64,000 nt of DNA from 2-12-FULL-35-23 sp965196985 (GTDB lineage Bacteria > Pseudomonadota > Gammaproteobacteria > UBA12402): positions 25,323-89,322 of the forward strand of contig CBDALO010000099.1 in assembly GCA_965196985.1 (NCBI GenBank). Direction: 5' to 3'. Below are positions 45,901 through 55,554 of this stretch, piece by piece (the stretch's first letter is position 1; every line of letters begins with the position of its first letter). The notes beneath the pieces are model-generated. The model worked only from the letters and a program-made list of their open reading frames with translations. It did no database searches and was not told where the DNA came from. The translations under genes were made by a program, and so were the position numbers.

Positions 45901-47676
45901 AATATGTAGAGACATCGGTATATCACCAACACCACCGAATGGATCTTTACCACGTATTAACAGTGGAATAGGCTGGTGACTGTTACTGCCTGGAGTCCCA
46001 GTCAACGTTGTGCCATTAAAACTCAACCAAGACGGCACCAAGTAACGCGGATCGTTATTCACTAATTCATAACTCAACGCATCCCCATCCACATCGAGCA
46101 TCGCCGTCGTCGGCAACCTCCAGGCAAAGGATTTATGAACCCCTGGTAACGCAATAAGCGTATCAGTCATATTGGCAACCGGCTGACTGTTAACCCGTAA
46201 GCTAATTGTCTGGTTAACGACACCGCCGTGACCATCTAAAGCGATAAGCGCGACTGAATAAACACCTGCCGTTGGAATACCACGTAAGCGTCTAGCTGCA
46301 GAGCTGAACGTCAAACCAACAGGCAAAACACTGCCATTTGCTGATTTCGCCACCCAACTTATTGTATCACCATCAGGATCAGTAACGGCATCACTGGATA
46401 GAACATATTGGAAACTGCTATCAACACCGAGTTGAATCGTTTTAGGAACAACCAAATCGGACTGAAAAGTCGGCGCTCGGTTTGGCACAACAAGTTCAAA
46501 CAATTGCCAGCCCATATCCCCACAGCCATTCGGGTTATTACAATCATCAGTCGCAGTGATATTGACGGTGTAATTGCCTTGATAACCTGAAACCATGGTC
46601 GCTGAAACAACACCCGTTTTCTTCGCCACAATCAGCCACGGTGGCGGCGCCGGTTGACTGGATAGCGCAAACTGATAGCTGTCACCATCAGCATCACTGA
46701 ACCCCTCGGCAACTGTTGGGACTGAAACAAAACCATCAATAGCCATTATTAAAGTAGTATTGCCCTGATAACTCGGCGCAGTATTAGGAACTTCAACCAA
46801 CATCTGGTAGCGCCATTGCTTATCGTAAAAATCCTCAACCAATAGGTCTATCCAGTATTCTCCCCGTACAGATGCCGTTGGCGTACCGGTTAAACGATTA
46901 TTAATAAAATCATATCGCAACCAATCAGGTAAAACAGAAATGTCTAGTCCATAAGTTGCGTTTAACGTCGTTGTATTATCAGCTAATACATCTACCGTAA
47001 ATGGCTGGTGCAAAACCGCTTTCTGGTATAAAGGCGCTACAGCAGATAGACCATAAGGGCGGTCAGTTAAATAATCGACAATACTGACGGGGGTGATTTC
47101 TGCAGTGATGTCTGTTGTTAAATTTAATGGCAATGACACCGTAGTGTTTTTGATAATGGCGAATGAATCGTTAGCGGGAACATTGAGAGTGAAACTCGCT
47201 AATTGTACGGCGGTAATCGGTAATGCTGAAGCAACGGCATTAACACCTCCAACGATAACATTTTCAATTTTCTGAAAAACATATTGGTTTGCACCAAAAC
47301 TAATACGACCATCCATGCTTTTCGCTAACGCCCTGCTACCATCGTAACTTTGCCCACCGTTAAATAATAGACCTGCATATAACAAATTGGCAGAAGAAGA
47401 AAATTTCGCAACCATAGCACTACGCCCCATACTACTAAAGCTATCGGTAAATCCCGCTAGCCAGACATCTCCCTGTGCATCAATTGTTACTGTTTCACAA
47501 TAGTCATTCTTCCCACTCCCAAAATTGACGGCTTTAGTTAAATTCCCATCCGGAGAAAAACTTGCCAAAAAGGCATCATATTCATAATAAAGAGAGTTAT
47601 ACGTACTACCACAAACCCACATCGATCCTTGCTCATCGATTGCCAAAGCACGAGCACTTTCAGAATAAGAACCACC
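42979..47676 (-). CDS. Gene B, cadherin-repeat segment
   Basis: About 1,565 codons from the IS border to the TAA. It begins with a propeller unit (AIDEQGSMWVCGS), then the PLYQKAVLHQPF region, about ten He_PIG/cadherin-like units, one transmembrane helix (LQLFGYGGVGLSLLVASSLF), and the start of the helical cytosolic domain (LLWMCHTGKARRLDEV). The first 15 or so codons of the longer open frame (to 47721) are IS sequence. Confidence 0.7.
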   Translation of the reverse strand, partial: GGSYSESARALAIDEQGSMWVCGSTYNSLYYEYDAFLASFSPDGNLTKAVNFGSGKNDYCETVTIDAQGDVWLAGFTDSFSSMGRSAMVAKFSSSANLLYAGLLFNGGQSYDGSRALAKSMDGRISFGANQYVFQKIENVIVGGVNAVASALPITAVQLASFTLNVPANDSFAIIKNTTVSLPLNLTTDITAEITPVSIVDYLTDRPYGLSAVAPLYQKAVLHQPFTVDVLADNTTTLNATYGLDISVLPDWLRYDFINNRLTGTPTASVRGEYWIDLLVEDFYDKQWRYQMLVEVPNTAPSYQGNTTLIMAIDGFVSVPTVAEGFSDADGDSYQFALSSQPAPPPWLIVAKKTGVVSATMVSGYQGNYTVNITATDDCNNPNGCGDMGWQLFELVVPNRAPTFQSDLVVPKTIQLGVDSSFQYVLSSDAVTDPDGDTISWVAKSANGSVLPVGLTFSSAARRLRGIPTAGVYSVALIALDGHGGVVNQTISLRVNSQPVANMTDTLIALPGVHKSFAWRLPTTAMLDVDGDALSYELVNNDPRYLVPSWLSFNGTTLTGTPGSNSHQPIPLLIRGKDPFGGVGDIPMSLHIKNLPPVAQLTLRHPAVLQVGKTLSYSFSSDVFIDPEGDSLQYRALTVTGNGTLPLFLSFNPITRALSGKPKTIDAGRYAITFQADDGYGGIANSSSVLVHVNTEPRVDLASWEVIAKGVGKPFAATIPSTAMFDADGGPISYELVADDLRYLIPAWLSFNGSTLIGTPGSNSHRPIQLLIKGKDPFGGIGQLPVSLTIQNTPPKLLMDLPTPDTLQLGDGSKVDYLIQADVVVDVDGDAIVWSASLSGGTALPAGLVFNPASKQLSGLTVAGIYEITFTASDGYGGFANQTVTLRVNNQPIVAMTDSTVPLPGIHKPFAWTLPAGLMVDADGDAITYELVRANPEYIVPSWVNFNGTALFGTPTANTHQLIKLLFTGKDVFGGVGTAIISLLIENLSPRVQIVLADAAITQVGEELSYSFSGDTFADPEGDSLRYKALMLVGDASLPDFLNFNPITRTLSGLPSAVDAGNYSLVFQVDDGYGGVANSSAVHFQINTPPTALSSAWPVDTLPVGQNFIATLPDEFITDADGDVISYSLVRTNQDYLVPVWLNLVGRTLSGRPLRNSHQAIIVQLKAEDGFGGEAYRLVSIKVPNSAPLVDRAIGTITTYADELKTFVVPRDTVTDADGDELSFTVFKTANATATDRLPLPKWVTHLVGINSFNLLPKSGDQGNYTFVLVATDPQGASVQTRFAIAVPNRAPVLATAYADKSLGALEDLSYAVTGHFVDPDGDELSYAISKPAWVQYDSTSMTLSGLPPQWAKVYEVFITVDDCYGGRAQAGLRVKVNPTDVQLNAVQMLQLFGYGGVGLSLLVASSLFMLVRHKRTKLAEQGAKDIMHRWLLTQGGSRSQVVQAAARVNYQAEVIRLLSALQHQLEMMDMQVDRAMLQQSFQRVESAIRRYYNYARGRQVATITGMLLNSGFMKTLLRVVRMAVVDKWPLEIQRTLSGILHYSVRLLWMCHTGKARRLDEVQRE

Positions 47677-49063
47677 GGGTGCTGCCTTTATATAATGTAG
47701 AAAATATAGCATAATATACACTTTAACTTGATTACGGATGGTGTTTGGATGTTAGCTAGAATTCTCTCTGATGAAAATAATGAATTAACTATTGAGCTCA
47801 AGCTTCCACTAAAAGGATCCATGCTTGAATGTGAGGATGCAATTCTTGACGGCCTTAATGAGGTTGGAACATTAGCCACTGAAAAAGCTTTAAGTAAGTT
47901 TGATGCAGATGGCTCTCCTATCCATGTTGGAAAAATAAAGCTAACAGCACGAAGTAGAGATGAAGCAAATTACCAAACGCCTTATGGAGTTGCTCGAGTT
48001 AAGCGTTATGTTTATCAAACCTCTAAAGGCGGGAAGATCTTTTGTCCTTTAGAAGATAAGGCTAGAATTATCCAAGGATCAACACCGCGATTTGCAAAAA
48101 TAATCTCACATAAATACTCAAACTTACCTGCTCCTAGTGTTATTGATGATCTCAAGGTCAATCATAACCGTAAAATCTCACATTCATACTTGCAACGGGC
48201 AACTGATTTTGTTGGCGGTATTGCACAAGCCAAAGAGGCTGAGTGGGAATATGAAGAGCCAAAGCTTGATGCAGGCATTGAGATGCTAAGTATTAGCTTA
48301 GATGGTGCATATGTTCTCACCGTTGATGATGGTTATAGAGAGAGCATGGTTGGAACTATTTCCATGTATGATAAGCATGGTGCACGCCTGCACACAACCT
48401 ACGTTGCAGCATCACCAGAATATGGAAAAGATGAATTCTTTAATAGGCTTGAAAAGGAAATAAAGCTGAAAAAGAAATATTACCCTGATGCTAAAACAAT
48501 TGGCGTTGCTGATGGAGCAAAAAATAATTGGCCATTTCTAAAAAAACATACTGATACGCAAATTTTAGATTTTTGGCATGCAACTGAATATCTCGGCGAA
48601 GCATCAAAGGCAGTATTTACCAAAAAATCTGAAAGAGATGAGCGTGATGTTTGGCTCGAAGAGAGATGTCATGACTTAAAGCACAAGAAAGGTGCGGCAG
48701 GTAGAATACTTGCTGAGCTTAAAGAGCATCTAAATAAAAAACTGAATAAATCGCTTAGAGAAAAGCTAGAAGGAACAATTACGTATTTTGAAAATAATAT
48801 TAAAGAAAAGCGAATGTCGTATCATAATTTGATTAAGCAGAATGCACCAATTGGCTCTGGCGTCACTGAAGCAGCATGTAAAACAATTGTTAAACAAAGA
48901 TTAGGCGGATCAGGAATGCGCTGGAAAGACAAGGGAATGAAAATCGTTTTATGCTTGAGAACACTAGTAAAGACTAAAGGCAGATGGGATCAGTTTTGGG
49001 AGAAGGTCAATGATTTTGGCGTGCCAGCAGCAATATAGCCTACATTATATAGAGGCAGCACCC
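47677..49063 (+). mobile_element. 1387-bp IS (ISKra4-like), copy 3
   Basis: Same length and ends as copy 2. The flanks GAACCACC (47669-47676) and AAACCACC (49064-49071) differ at one base, so the 8-bp duplication has one mismatch, or the insertion is old enough to have mutated. It interrupts gene B. Confidence 0.92.
47749..49038 (+). CDS. IS transposase (ISKra4-like), copy 3
   Basis: 429 aa from the first ATG (a TTG at 47728 is also in frame). It differs from the copy 2 protein by at least one residue (AVFTKK versus AIFTKK), sharing the GCAGTA variant with copy 1. It is intact. Confidence 0.75.
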   Translation: MLARILSDENNELTIELKLPLKGSMLECEDAILDGLNEVGTLATEKALSKFDADGSPIHVGKIKLTARSRDEANYQTPYGVARVKRYVYQTSKGGKIFCPLEDKARIIQGSTPRFAKIISHKYSNLPAPSVIDDLKVNHNRKISHSYLQRATDFVGGIAQAKEAEWEYEEPKLDAGIEMLSISLDGAYVLTVDDGYRESMVGTISMYDKHGARLHTTYVAASPEYGKDEFFNRLEKEIKLKKKYYPDAKTIGVADGAKNNWPFLKKHTDTQILDFWHATEYLGEASKAVFTKKSERDERDVWLEERCHDLKHKKGAAGRILAELKEHLNKKLNKSLREKLEGTITYFENNIKEKRMSYHNLIKQNAPIGSGVTEAACKTIVKQRLGGSGMRWKDKGMKIVLCLRTLVKTKGRWDQFWEKVNDFGVPAAI

Positions 49064-50826
49064 AAACCACCCCACGTAATAGCTCGAGTTAAATTCCCTG
49101 CTGATGAAAACTTTATCAAGAAAATATTTGCGTCAGGCGACCTACCAAAATAGCCAGTACCAACCACCCACACAGCACCCTGTGCATCAATTGCCAATGC
49201 TTCTCCACGGTCTGAACTATAACTATCCCACCACAAAGCTCGTGTTACGTTCCCATCAGGTGACAGTTTTATAAGAAAAGCCTCATCATTCGAGCCACCA
49301 AAACTATTCGTATAGCCAGTTACCCACACACTATTCTGTGCATCAATCGCTAGTGCATTAGCACGATCATTGTTGCCACCACCCCAGCGTAACGCTTGCA
49401 ACAACGTCCCTCCTGAAGAAAATTGCGCAAGGAAAACATCCATTCCAACTGCGCCAAAACTTTTCGTATTAACTGTGATCCATACTGCACCTTGCGCATC
49501 AGTTGCCAACGCGACTCCGCTATCATCATTAATGCCACCCCACCTTAATGCCTGCGTTAATGACCCTTCTGATGAAAACCGTGCCAGTATAATACCTTTA
49601 CCTACTGCACCAAACTCTTGCACATCTCCTAGCACCCATAATGCGCCTTGTGCACCATAGGCCATGTCTTTTATCGTCACACCAGTTAAGGCTTTAACAG
49701 ATGAATGTTTCGCACAGGGAGAACCGCTTGATACCAACTCCAGGGAAATAAAATTGCTTGTTTGCCTATGCCCCACCCTCAAGGCCAAGCGATCATATTC
49801 ACTATTAACCGGCCACACCCCCTTTAAAACACCGGTTTTACTGTTGTAATGCAGCCAATCGGGTAATGCCGTACCGTCAGCTAATTGCACGTTTAAAAGC
49901 TTTGCCTCGTAACGACCAGAAAAAACCTTATCTGCTAACGAATAACTACGCTCAACACCTATAGCATAGGTAAACTCAACACCCTTGGAAATTTCTATCT
50001 GATTCACTTCTCCTGAATGCTGGTAAAAAGAAATCCCGGTAAAAAACAGATCCAAGGAGGTCGTTACAGGAAAATCTATCGCTTCAATTTCTGGTCCATA
50101 TCTATCGATAGATCGCTGAATGCTTTCCCTGACATCTGTTAATGTCGCATTGTTAATGAAGTAAGTTTGATTGGAAATGACAACGGGTAAAGTTGCGATT
50201 AGCTGCTCACTACCAGGGAATATGTTGGCCACATTTGCATAACGGTCTGTTTTTAGTATCGTAACATAACTGGTACGGATAGCACCGAGCAACCATAGCT
50301 CTCCTTGATTACCAACTGCCAAAGACTTACCAAAACTAGCATCAGAAGAAAACAAGTGGCTAAATGTTCTTAACTGTGTCAAATTACCAGCAGGAGAAAA
50401 TTGTGCTAAAGACATATATCTGTGTAATGGGTCAACACCACTCACCCATATCGAACCTTGTGCATCAATTGCTATTGCATTCGCCTGGCTATCACTGCCA
50501 GATGAACCCCAACGTACAGCATAGGTCATATTGCTGCCTGGCGAAAACTTGGTAAGAAACGTATCAGCCCTGGTTACACCAAAACTTTTTGTCTCATCAG
50601 TTACCCATATTGAACCTTGCGCATCAAAAGCAATTGCGTTTCCTTGCTCATCACCTGATCCTCCCCAGCGGACCGAACTGGCAAAACTACCATTAGATGA
50701 AAATTTTGCGAGAAACATGTCTATCCCCACTGCACCAAAACTTTCTGTCTCACCAGTTACCCACACTGAATCTTGCGCATCGATTACCAGATCATGTCCG
50801 GAATCATTTTCCAACCCCCCCCCCAT
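49064..50826 (-). CDS. Gene B, propeller block
   Basis: About 585 codons, starting in the G10 run. It has about eight SBBP units (IDAQDSVWVTGETESFG, FDAQGSIWVTDETKSFG and others), interrupted by the PVNSEYDRLALRVGH linker shared with C. The listed 3' end is the IS border; the open frame runs 19 nt into the IS. Confidence 0.65.
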
Positions 50827-51308
50827 AGCAGTGCATGCAGCAATTCACCGTCAGTAGAAAACTTAGCAAGAAACACATCCCCAGACATACGTCCCGTCAC
50901 CCATATTGAACCAATCTCATCAACAGCTAAAGCACTCAAAGACGGCTTAGGAGAATACCAGCCAATCGCTTTAATTAACGCTCCTTCTGATGATAGTTTT
51001 ATTAATAAAGGATTGATGTTATAGGGCCCGGTCAAAGGAGTCATCCACACCGCCCCTTGTTTATCAAAAATTAACTTAGTCGCTGCAGTACACACATCAT
51101 TAAACCTTAGTACCTTAAGTAACGCGCCCGAAGTAGAAACTTTTGTCAAAACGCAGTAGCGACGAGAGCTTTCATAAAGTCTACTCACTGCCCATGCGTC
51201 TCCCTGCGCATCAATCGCGACATTCCCTGCATAAAGTAAGTTGCCATATCCATACTTCGCACGCATAGTAAAGAAAAACGAATCCGGTCCTCGGGCGGCG
51301 CTAAACAA
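50784..51308 (-). CDS. Gene B, first propeller segment, before the G10 tract
   Basis: 174 codons: FSAARGPDSFFF, then units VAIDAQGDAWAVS, IFDKQGAVWMTP and AVDEIGSIWVTGR. It leaves frame at LLWGGG, exactly in the run of ten G. Confidence 0.55.
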   Translation of the reverse strand: MFSAARGPDSFFFTMRAKYGYGNLLYAGNVAIDAQGDAWAVSRLYESSRRYCVLTKVSTSGALLKVLRFNDVCTAATKLIFDKQGAVWMTPLTGPYNINPLLIKLSSEGALIKAIGWYSPKPSLSALAVDEIGSIWVTGRMSGDVFLAKFSTDGELLHALLWGGGWKMIPDMIW

Positions 51309-51652
51309 CTCGTACTATTGCTATTTTCTTCTGTTAAGAAACGACGATAGCTTGCTGTCACGTCTTCCACTTGCAAGCCGGTTATCTCATCCACCCGAAC
51401 CGTCTCACTGAGATCTGTTACCTCTAGTGGCACCTCACTAAAACTAAACTTATCAGCATCCAAATCCAACGCTTCGGGCACTTCATCCCAATCAAATGAT
51501 TTTGCTTCTGCTTGATCAACAAGCAACGTTTGCAACAACAGCAGCATGGTAATAGCTGTAGCTGGATTTCTTAGCAATCTACGAAAATAGATAAACAATA
51601 ATTCAAATAATCCTAACTGTGCAGGTAATCGTGCTTTAGCTTTATGGTCCAT
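51185..51652 (-). CDS. Gene B, N-terminal signal-peptide segment
   Basis: 155 codons. Long basic n-region (FELLFIYFRRLLRNPATA), hydrophobic core (ITMLLLLQTLL), DQAEAK cleavage-like site, acidic mature part and SYRRFLTEENSNSTSC. The frame is lost about 10 residues after SYRRFLTE, close to the equivalent break in C. Confidence 0.6.
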   Translation of the reverse strand: MDHKAKARLPAQLGLFELLFIYFRRLLRNPATAITMLLLLQTLLVDQAEAKSFDWDEVPEALDLDADKFSFSEVPLEVTDLSETVRVDEITGLQVEDVTASYRRFLTEENSNSTSCLAPPEDRIRFSLLCVRSMDMATYFMQGMSRLMRRETHGQ

Positions 51653-51654
51653 TA

Positions 51655-52558
51655 TTATTTCCCTCCCTGCCTAGGCTCAACAGTTAAGCTAACCTCATCC
51701 TGGCTGACTGTACGAACAGCTGCAAACATACTGGAAGCAAGTGCTGAAGCACGCCTGGCTCTGTCTGCCCTGCTTGATGGTGTAATTGGTTTGGCTACCG
51801 TTAGCGAAGCGACTTCAGTTTCACCCACCTCGTGATGATCAACAAACATCGTACTGGCATGACGGGCAACCCAAATTTGTCTGTCTCTGCCCCTACATTT
51901 ACCCTCAGGCAATGCCAAAAGCTGTTGGCAACCCAGCTTTGTATCTGAACCCGTTTTAATTTGTTGTTGCAACGGTGCAGACCCGCTCGCTGCTGTTAAT
52001 AGATTTTGCCACAATGCCACTACAGCATAGCGAAACGCCCAATGTGTTTCTTGCAGTGCCATCGTTTGCATCGTATCAAGCTGCTGCTTTAAATACCCTG
52101 GATCCATTCCTCTCAATGCAGCTGCCATCTGTTCCAGTGTAATAAGTTTAAGATACCAACCCTCTGGCACATCCCGCCAGAAACTATACAAACCCTTTAA
52201 CAATCTAACTGGTGATAACAGATCTTTCACCACATTCGTTAATAAGTCATCCCAACTGGCATCACCACGAACACTTAGCAAGGCCTCTCTAGCCGCTAAT
52301 AATCGACGATTGACTTCAACTTGCTCTAACGGTTGTCGGTGAAAACCAACCCGGTTCAAACTCATCACATAAAGCGTGTAATTGCGCCAGCATAGTCTCC
52401 TTACGCGCCTCATCCAATAAAAGCCCTTTACCCGTATGGCAAATCCAGAGCAATCGAATACTGTAATGCAAAATGGATGCTAACGTTCGTTGCAATGCCA
52501 TTGGATACTGGTCTACGACAGCCATGCGCGTTGTCAACAACACCGTATCCAAAAAGCC
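51655..52558 (-). pseudogene. Gene A, C-terminal helical domain
   Basis: Two frames: LDTVLLTTRMAVVDQYP to CDEFEPG (52558-52316 region), and VGFHRQPLEQVEVNRR to the end (52413-51655). One added base near 52355 joins them. It shares with B and C the motifs LHYSIRLLWICHTGKG, FWRDVPEGWYLKL and ETHWAFRYAVVALWQ. Ends VEPRQGGK. Confidence 0.6.
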
Positions 52559-53966
52559 ATATATGGACTCGCCCCGTATTGTAAAGATTATTTTCTGACG
52601 ACAATGGTAGAAGAGATGCGCTCATATATCCGACATCTGAAGCAGATGACTGATTGATGCATCACCTCTTCGTGCCCTGATGGAACTACGCATGTTTGTG
52701 CCTCATCACTGTTTAGACTCAACTACCTATTACAGGCTGGTTAGCCTTGGGTTTTTCAGGCTCTCAAACATTGGTCTTACCCACTTGTCATCATTCAATA
52801 CTCTTTGCAATTCTCCTGACTGTTAAACTCAACTAACTACTAAGCAGCACGTCGATACTCTTCGCCACTTTTTAACATAGCTAGAATTATCCGAGCATTT
52901 TTATTGGCGACAGCAACACTAGCCTTATTGCTTCCACGCTCCATTTTAATACGCTTAACCCATACACTTCTTGGATCATCCTTTTTTCCGCACCTGGTAA
53001 CTACAGACCTACCGCCATGGATAAGCAGGGTTCGTAGGTATTTATCTCCTCGCTTACTTATTCCTCTCAAATACTCCCTATTACCACTTGAGTGTTGCCT
53101 AGGCACTAGGCCTAGGTAAGCGGAAAGATGTCTGCCATTTTTAAATTCACTCCCATTACCCACCTGAGCAACCACTGCCACCGCTGTTATTGGTCCCACA
53201 CCCTCTATCGCCTGAATACGCTGGCAACTTTCATTGTTCTTGGAAATGCTATTAATTTCAAGTTCGTAAACATCGATGTTCTCATCCAGAACTAACAAGG
53301 TTTCATATTGCCTCTGAATGTAGACCTTCATACGATCTGTCAAACCATTGTCATTTGTACGATCGAAAATTGAAGGCAACTCGGCCCTTAATTTATAAAT
53401 ACTTTTTGCAATGACAATACCGTTCTCTGCTAGAAGACCTCTCAACTGATTACATAGCTTAGTTCGAGCTTCTACTTGACCTTCACGTATACGTAACAAG
53501 CTTTGCATGTCTTGCTGCTCAACTGTTTTCGGGGTGACAAAATTCATGGTTGGCCGTTGAGCTGCTTCAGCTATTGCGCGAGCATCTTGTTGATCATTCT
53601 TATTCCCTTTTAGATAAGGTTTCACGTATTGGGGTGAAATGAGTTTAACCTCATAGTTTCGTTTAATTAATTCACGCGCCCAATAATTTGCACTTCCATA
53701 AGCTTCCATTGCTATCACTTTGGGAGCAAGCTGATTAATCACTTCTAATAATTTTGCACGCGTTACTTTTTTCTCAGTTAAAATTGCCCCCTGCTGATTA
53801 ACGCCACAGAGCTGGAAAACATTTTTTGCAATATCAATGGCTAACACGTTAATATCCATAGTGGACTCCTTCGCTTTCGTTAAATTTAATAGCTTAGCTA
53901 TTTAGCACTTAGATGCCGAGAACCATTTTTTTAGAATGGTTCAAAGTGGAGCGAGTCCATTCCATT
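52559..53966 (-). mobile_element. IS110-family element (IS1111-like)
   Basis: Subterminal inverted repeats ATGGACTCGC lie at 52563-52572 and, inverted, at 53951-53960. No target duplication is seen. Comparison with B and C (NSGF at this point) places the borders at about 52559 and 53966. Subterminal repeats with no duplication fit the IS1111 branch of IS110. Confidence 0.8.
52840..53859 (-). CDS. IS110-family transposase
   Basis: 339 aa. The N-terminal DEDD domain begins LAIDIAKNVFQLCG, with AMEAYGSANYWAREL and NDQQDARAIAEA. The C-terminal transposase_20 part has IEGVGPITAVAVVAQVG, YLGLVPRQHSSG and KRGDKYLRTLLIHGGR. ATG 53859 follows AAGGAG. It is intact and recombines through a Holliday-junction-like mechanism. 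Confidence 0.95.
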   Translation of the reverse strand: MDINVLAIDIAKNVFQLCGVNQQGAILTEKKVTRAKLLEVINQLAPKVIAMEAYGSANYWARELIKRNYEVKLISPQYVKPYLKGNKNDQQDARAIAEAAQRPTMNFVTPKTVEQQDMQSLLRIREGQVEARTKLCNQLRGLLAENGIVIAKSIYKLRAELPSIFDRTNDNGLTDRMKVYIQRQYETLLVLDENIDVYELEINSISKNNESCQRIQAIEGVGPITAVAVVAQVGNGSEFKNGRHLSAYLGLVPRQHSSGNREYLRGISKRGDKYLRTLLIHGGRSVVTRCGKKDDPRSVWVKRIKMERGSNKASVAVANKNARIILAMLKSGEEYRRAA

Positions 53967-54121
53967 ACTGTTAACAAGCATGCCAGTGATCACCATAGCT
54001 TGTTCACCATCAACGCGGTTGTAATATTGCCAGATAGCAGTTTCGATAGCTTGAAACGATCGCTTTAGCATTTGTCTATCCGTTTGCATATTAACTGTTG
54101 TTAGCTGCGCTTTCAGTCCAG
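53967..54121 (-). pseudogene. Gene A fragment between two IS elements
   Basis: About 50 codons: GLKAQLTTVNMQTDRQMLKR and ITGMLVNS, matching B (QHQLEMMDMQVDRAMLQQ) and C just after the transmembrane helix. Bounded by IS110 on the left and the integrase-type IS on the right. Confidence 0.65.
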
Positions 54122-55554
54122 AGTCTCTTCCAATGCAAGATGAGCCTGAAATAGCCCCCACTTTCCAATGCAAAGTGGGCCTGAAGTTGTTGCGTGATCG
54201 TTCATCCTATATGGATGAATATCAATATGAACGACATAGAATTAAACACACTTGCCCAGATTGAGCAATTTCTATCCTCATCAACCCAGCTTACCTTTGA
54301 AGCTACATCACGAGCAGAATCTTACCTATGGGTTACGAACACATTAAAAAAATTTGCTTATTGCGGTATGTGCAAAAAGGACAAAGGATTGATTCGTGAT
54401 TACCTGCAACGAATGACTGGTTACTCACGTTCACAAATTACTAGGCTAATTGCTCAGTATCAAAAGTCAGGAAAAGTTGTTGTTAAGCAACGATCACCTA
54501 GAAATAAGTTTAGCTTAATCTATACGCATGAGGATACTTGGTTGTTAGCTGAAACGGATCAGGTTCATCAAACGCTTAGCGGGCCTACCACAAAAAAACT
54601 TTGCGAGAGAGCCTTTCATTTGTTTGGAGATAAGCGTTATGCGCGTCTTGCTTTTATCTCAGTCTCTCATCTTTACAATCTTCGACAAACTGAAACCTAC
54701 CAGCGCAAACGGCGACACTTTAATAAAACTAAAGCAACGCAGGTTTCTATTGGTGAAAGGCGAAAACCAACTCCAGAGGGTAGGCCTGGCTTTATACGTA
54801 TTGATACAGTGCACCAAGGAGATATGGATAAAATCAAGGGTGTTTATCATATTAATGCTGTTGACGAGGTGACACAGATGGAAGTAGTCTGCGCTGTTGA
54901 AAAAATTAGTGAGGCTTACTTAATCCCTGTCTTAGAGCAAATAATCGATACCTTTCCATTTAAAGTGTTAGGCCTACATGCTGATAATGGCTCAGAGTAC
55001 ATTAATCAGCATGTAGCTAAACTATTGCAAAAGTTATTTATTGAACTCACTAAATCGAGGCCAAGGCATAGTAATGACAACGGTTTGGTGGAAAGTAAAA
55101 ATGGCTCGGTTGTTAGAAAGCATTTTGGCTACATACATATTCAACAACGTTTTGCCCCGCAAATTAATGAATTCTATAACCAGCATTTTAACGACTATAT
55201 TAATTTTCACAGACCTTGTTACTTCCCTGTAACCAGCATTAATAGCAAGGGTAAGCAAACTAAACTTTACCCTTACGAGGCCATTATGACTCCTTACGAA
55301 AAGTTCAAATCAATTGAAAATGCTGAGCAGTATTTAAAGGAAAATGAAACCTTTGAACGACTAGATAAATTAGCGTATTCTCTGACTGATCATGAATCTG
55401 CACAAAAGATGCAGGAAGCAAAGAAGACGTTATTTGAGAAAATAACAAAAGAGCAAATAGCTGATACTATCAGCACTGAAGACTAACCGATGGACCATCA
55501 TGGTGACATCTGTTCAGATGCTGCTTCAGGCTCATCTTACGATTGGAATATACT
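54122..55554 (+). mobile_element. 1433-bp IS with an integrase-core transposase
   Basis: The terminal repeats are AGTCTCTTCCAAT/AGTATATTCCAAT followed by AAGATGAGCCTGAA. A 5-bp target duplication TCCAG lies at 54117-54121 and 55555-55559. Excision restores the gene A frame (LLAGLKAQL). Just inside the left end is a second, diverged block (ccaatgcaaagtgggcctga) resembling the repeat. Confidence 0.88.
54215..55486 (+). CDS. Integrase-core (rve) transposase
   Basis: About 423 aa from the ATG at 54215; GTG at 54194 would add 7. It has an N-terminal helix-turn-helix (YSRSQITRLIAQYQ) and a DDE core with Asp in FIRIDTVHQGD, Asp in LHADNGSEY and Glu in NGLVESKNG. It resembles IS481/ISNCY-type single-ORF integrase transposases more than two-ORF IS3. 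I cannot fix the family. It is intact. Confidence 0.8.
   Translation: MNINMNDIELNTLAQIEQFLSSSTQLTFEATSRAESYLWVTNTLKKFAYCGMCKKDKGLIRDYLQRMTGYSRSQITRLIAQYQKSGKVVVKQRSPRNKFSLIYTHEDTWLLAETDQVHQTLSGPTTKKLCERAFHLFGDKRYARLAFISVSHLYNLRQTETYQRKRRHFNKTKATQVSIGERRKPTPEGRPGFIRIDTVHQGDMDKIKGVYHINAVDEVTQMEVVCAVEKISEAYLIPVLEQIIDTFPFKVLGLHADNGSEYINQHVAKLLQKLFIELTKSRPRHSNDNGLVESKNGSVVRKHFGYIHIQQRFAPQINEFYNQHFNDYINFHRPCYFPVTSINSKGKQTKLYPYEAIMTPYEKFKSIENAEQYLKENETFERLDKLAYSLTDHESAQKMQEAKKTLFEKITKEQIADTISTED

Larger units (their letters stand above)
42202..51652 (-). pseudogene. Giant propeller/cadherin-like surface protein B (second paralogue)
   Basis: Same architecture as C, about 2,685 codons when repaired. 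It begins at ATG 51652, 2 nt after the stop of A and behind GGAGGG, and ends at 42202, so A, B and C look like one operon. Lesions: a one-base shift near 51303, a G10 run at 50815-50824 (8 or 11 would be in frame), the 1387-bp IS at 47677-49063 inside a propeller unit (TWGG/SYSE), and an in-frame TAA at 42979-42981 where C has Glu. Beyond the TAA, 258 codons stay open and homologous to C. It is presumed non-functional now; if whole it would be an exported, membrane-anchored surface protein. Confidence 0.8.
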
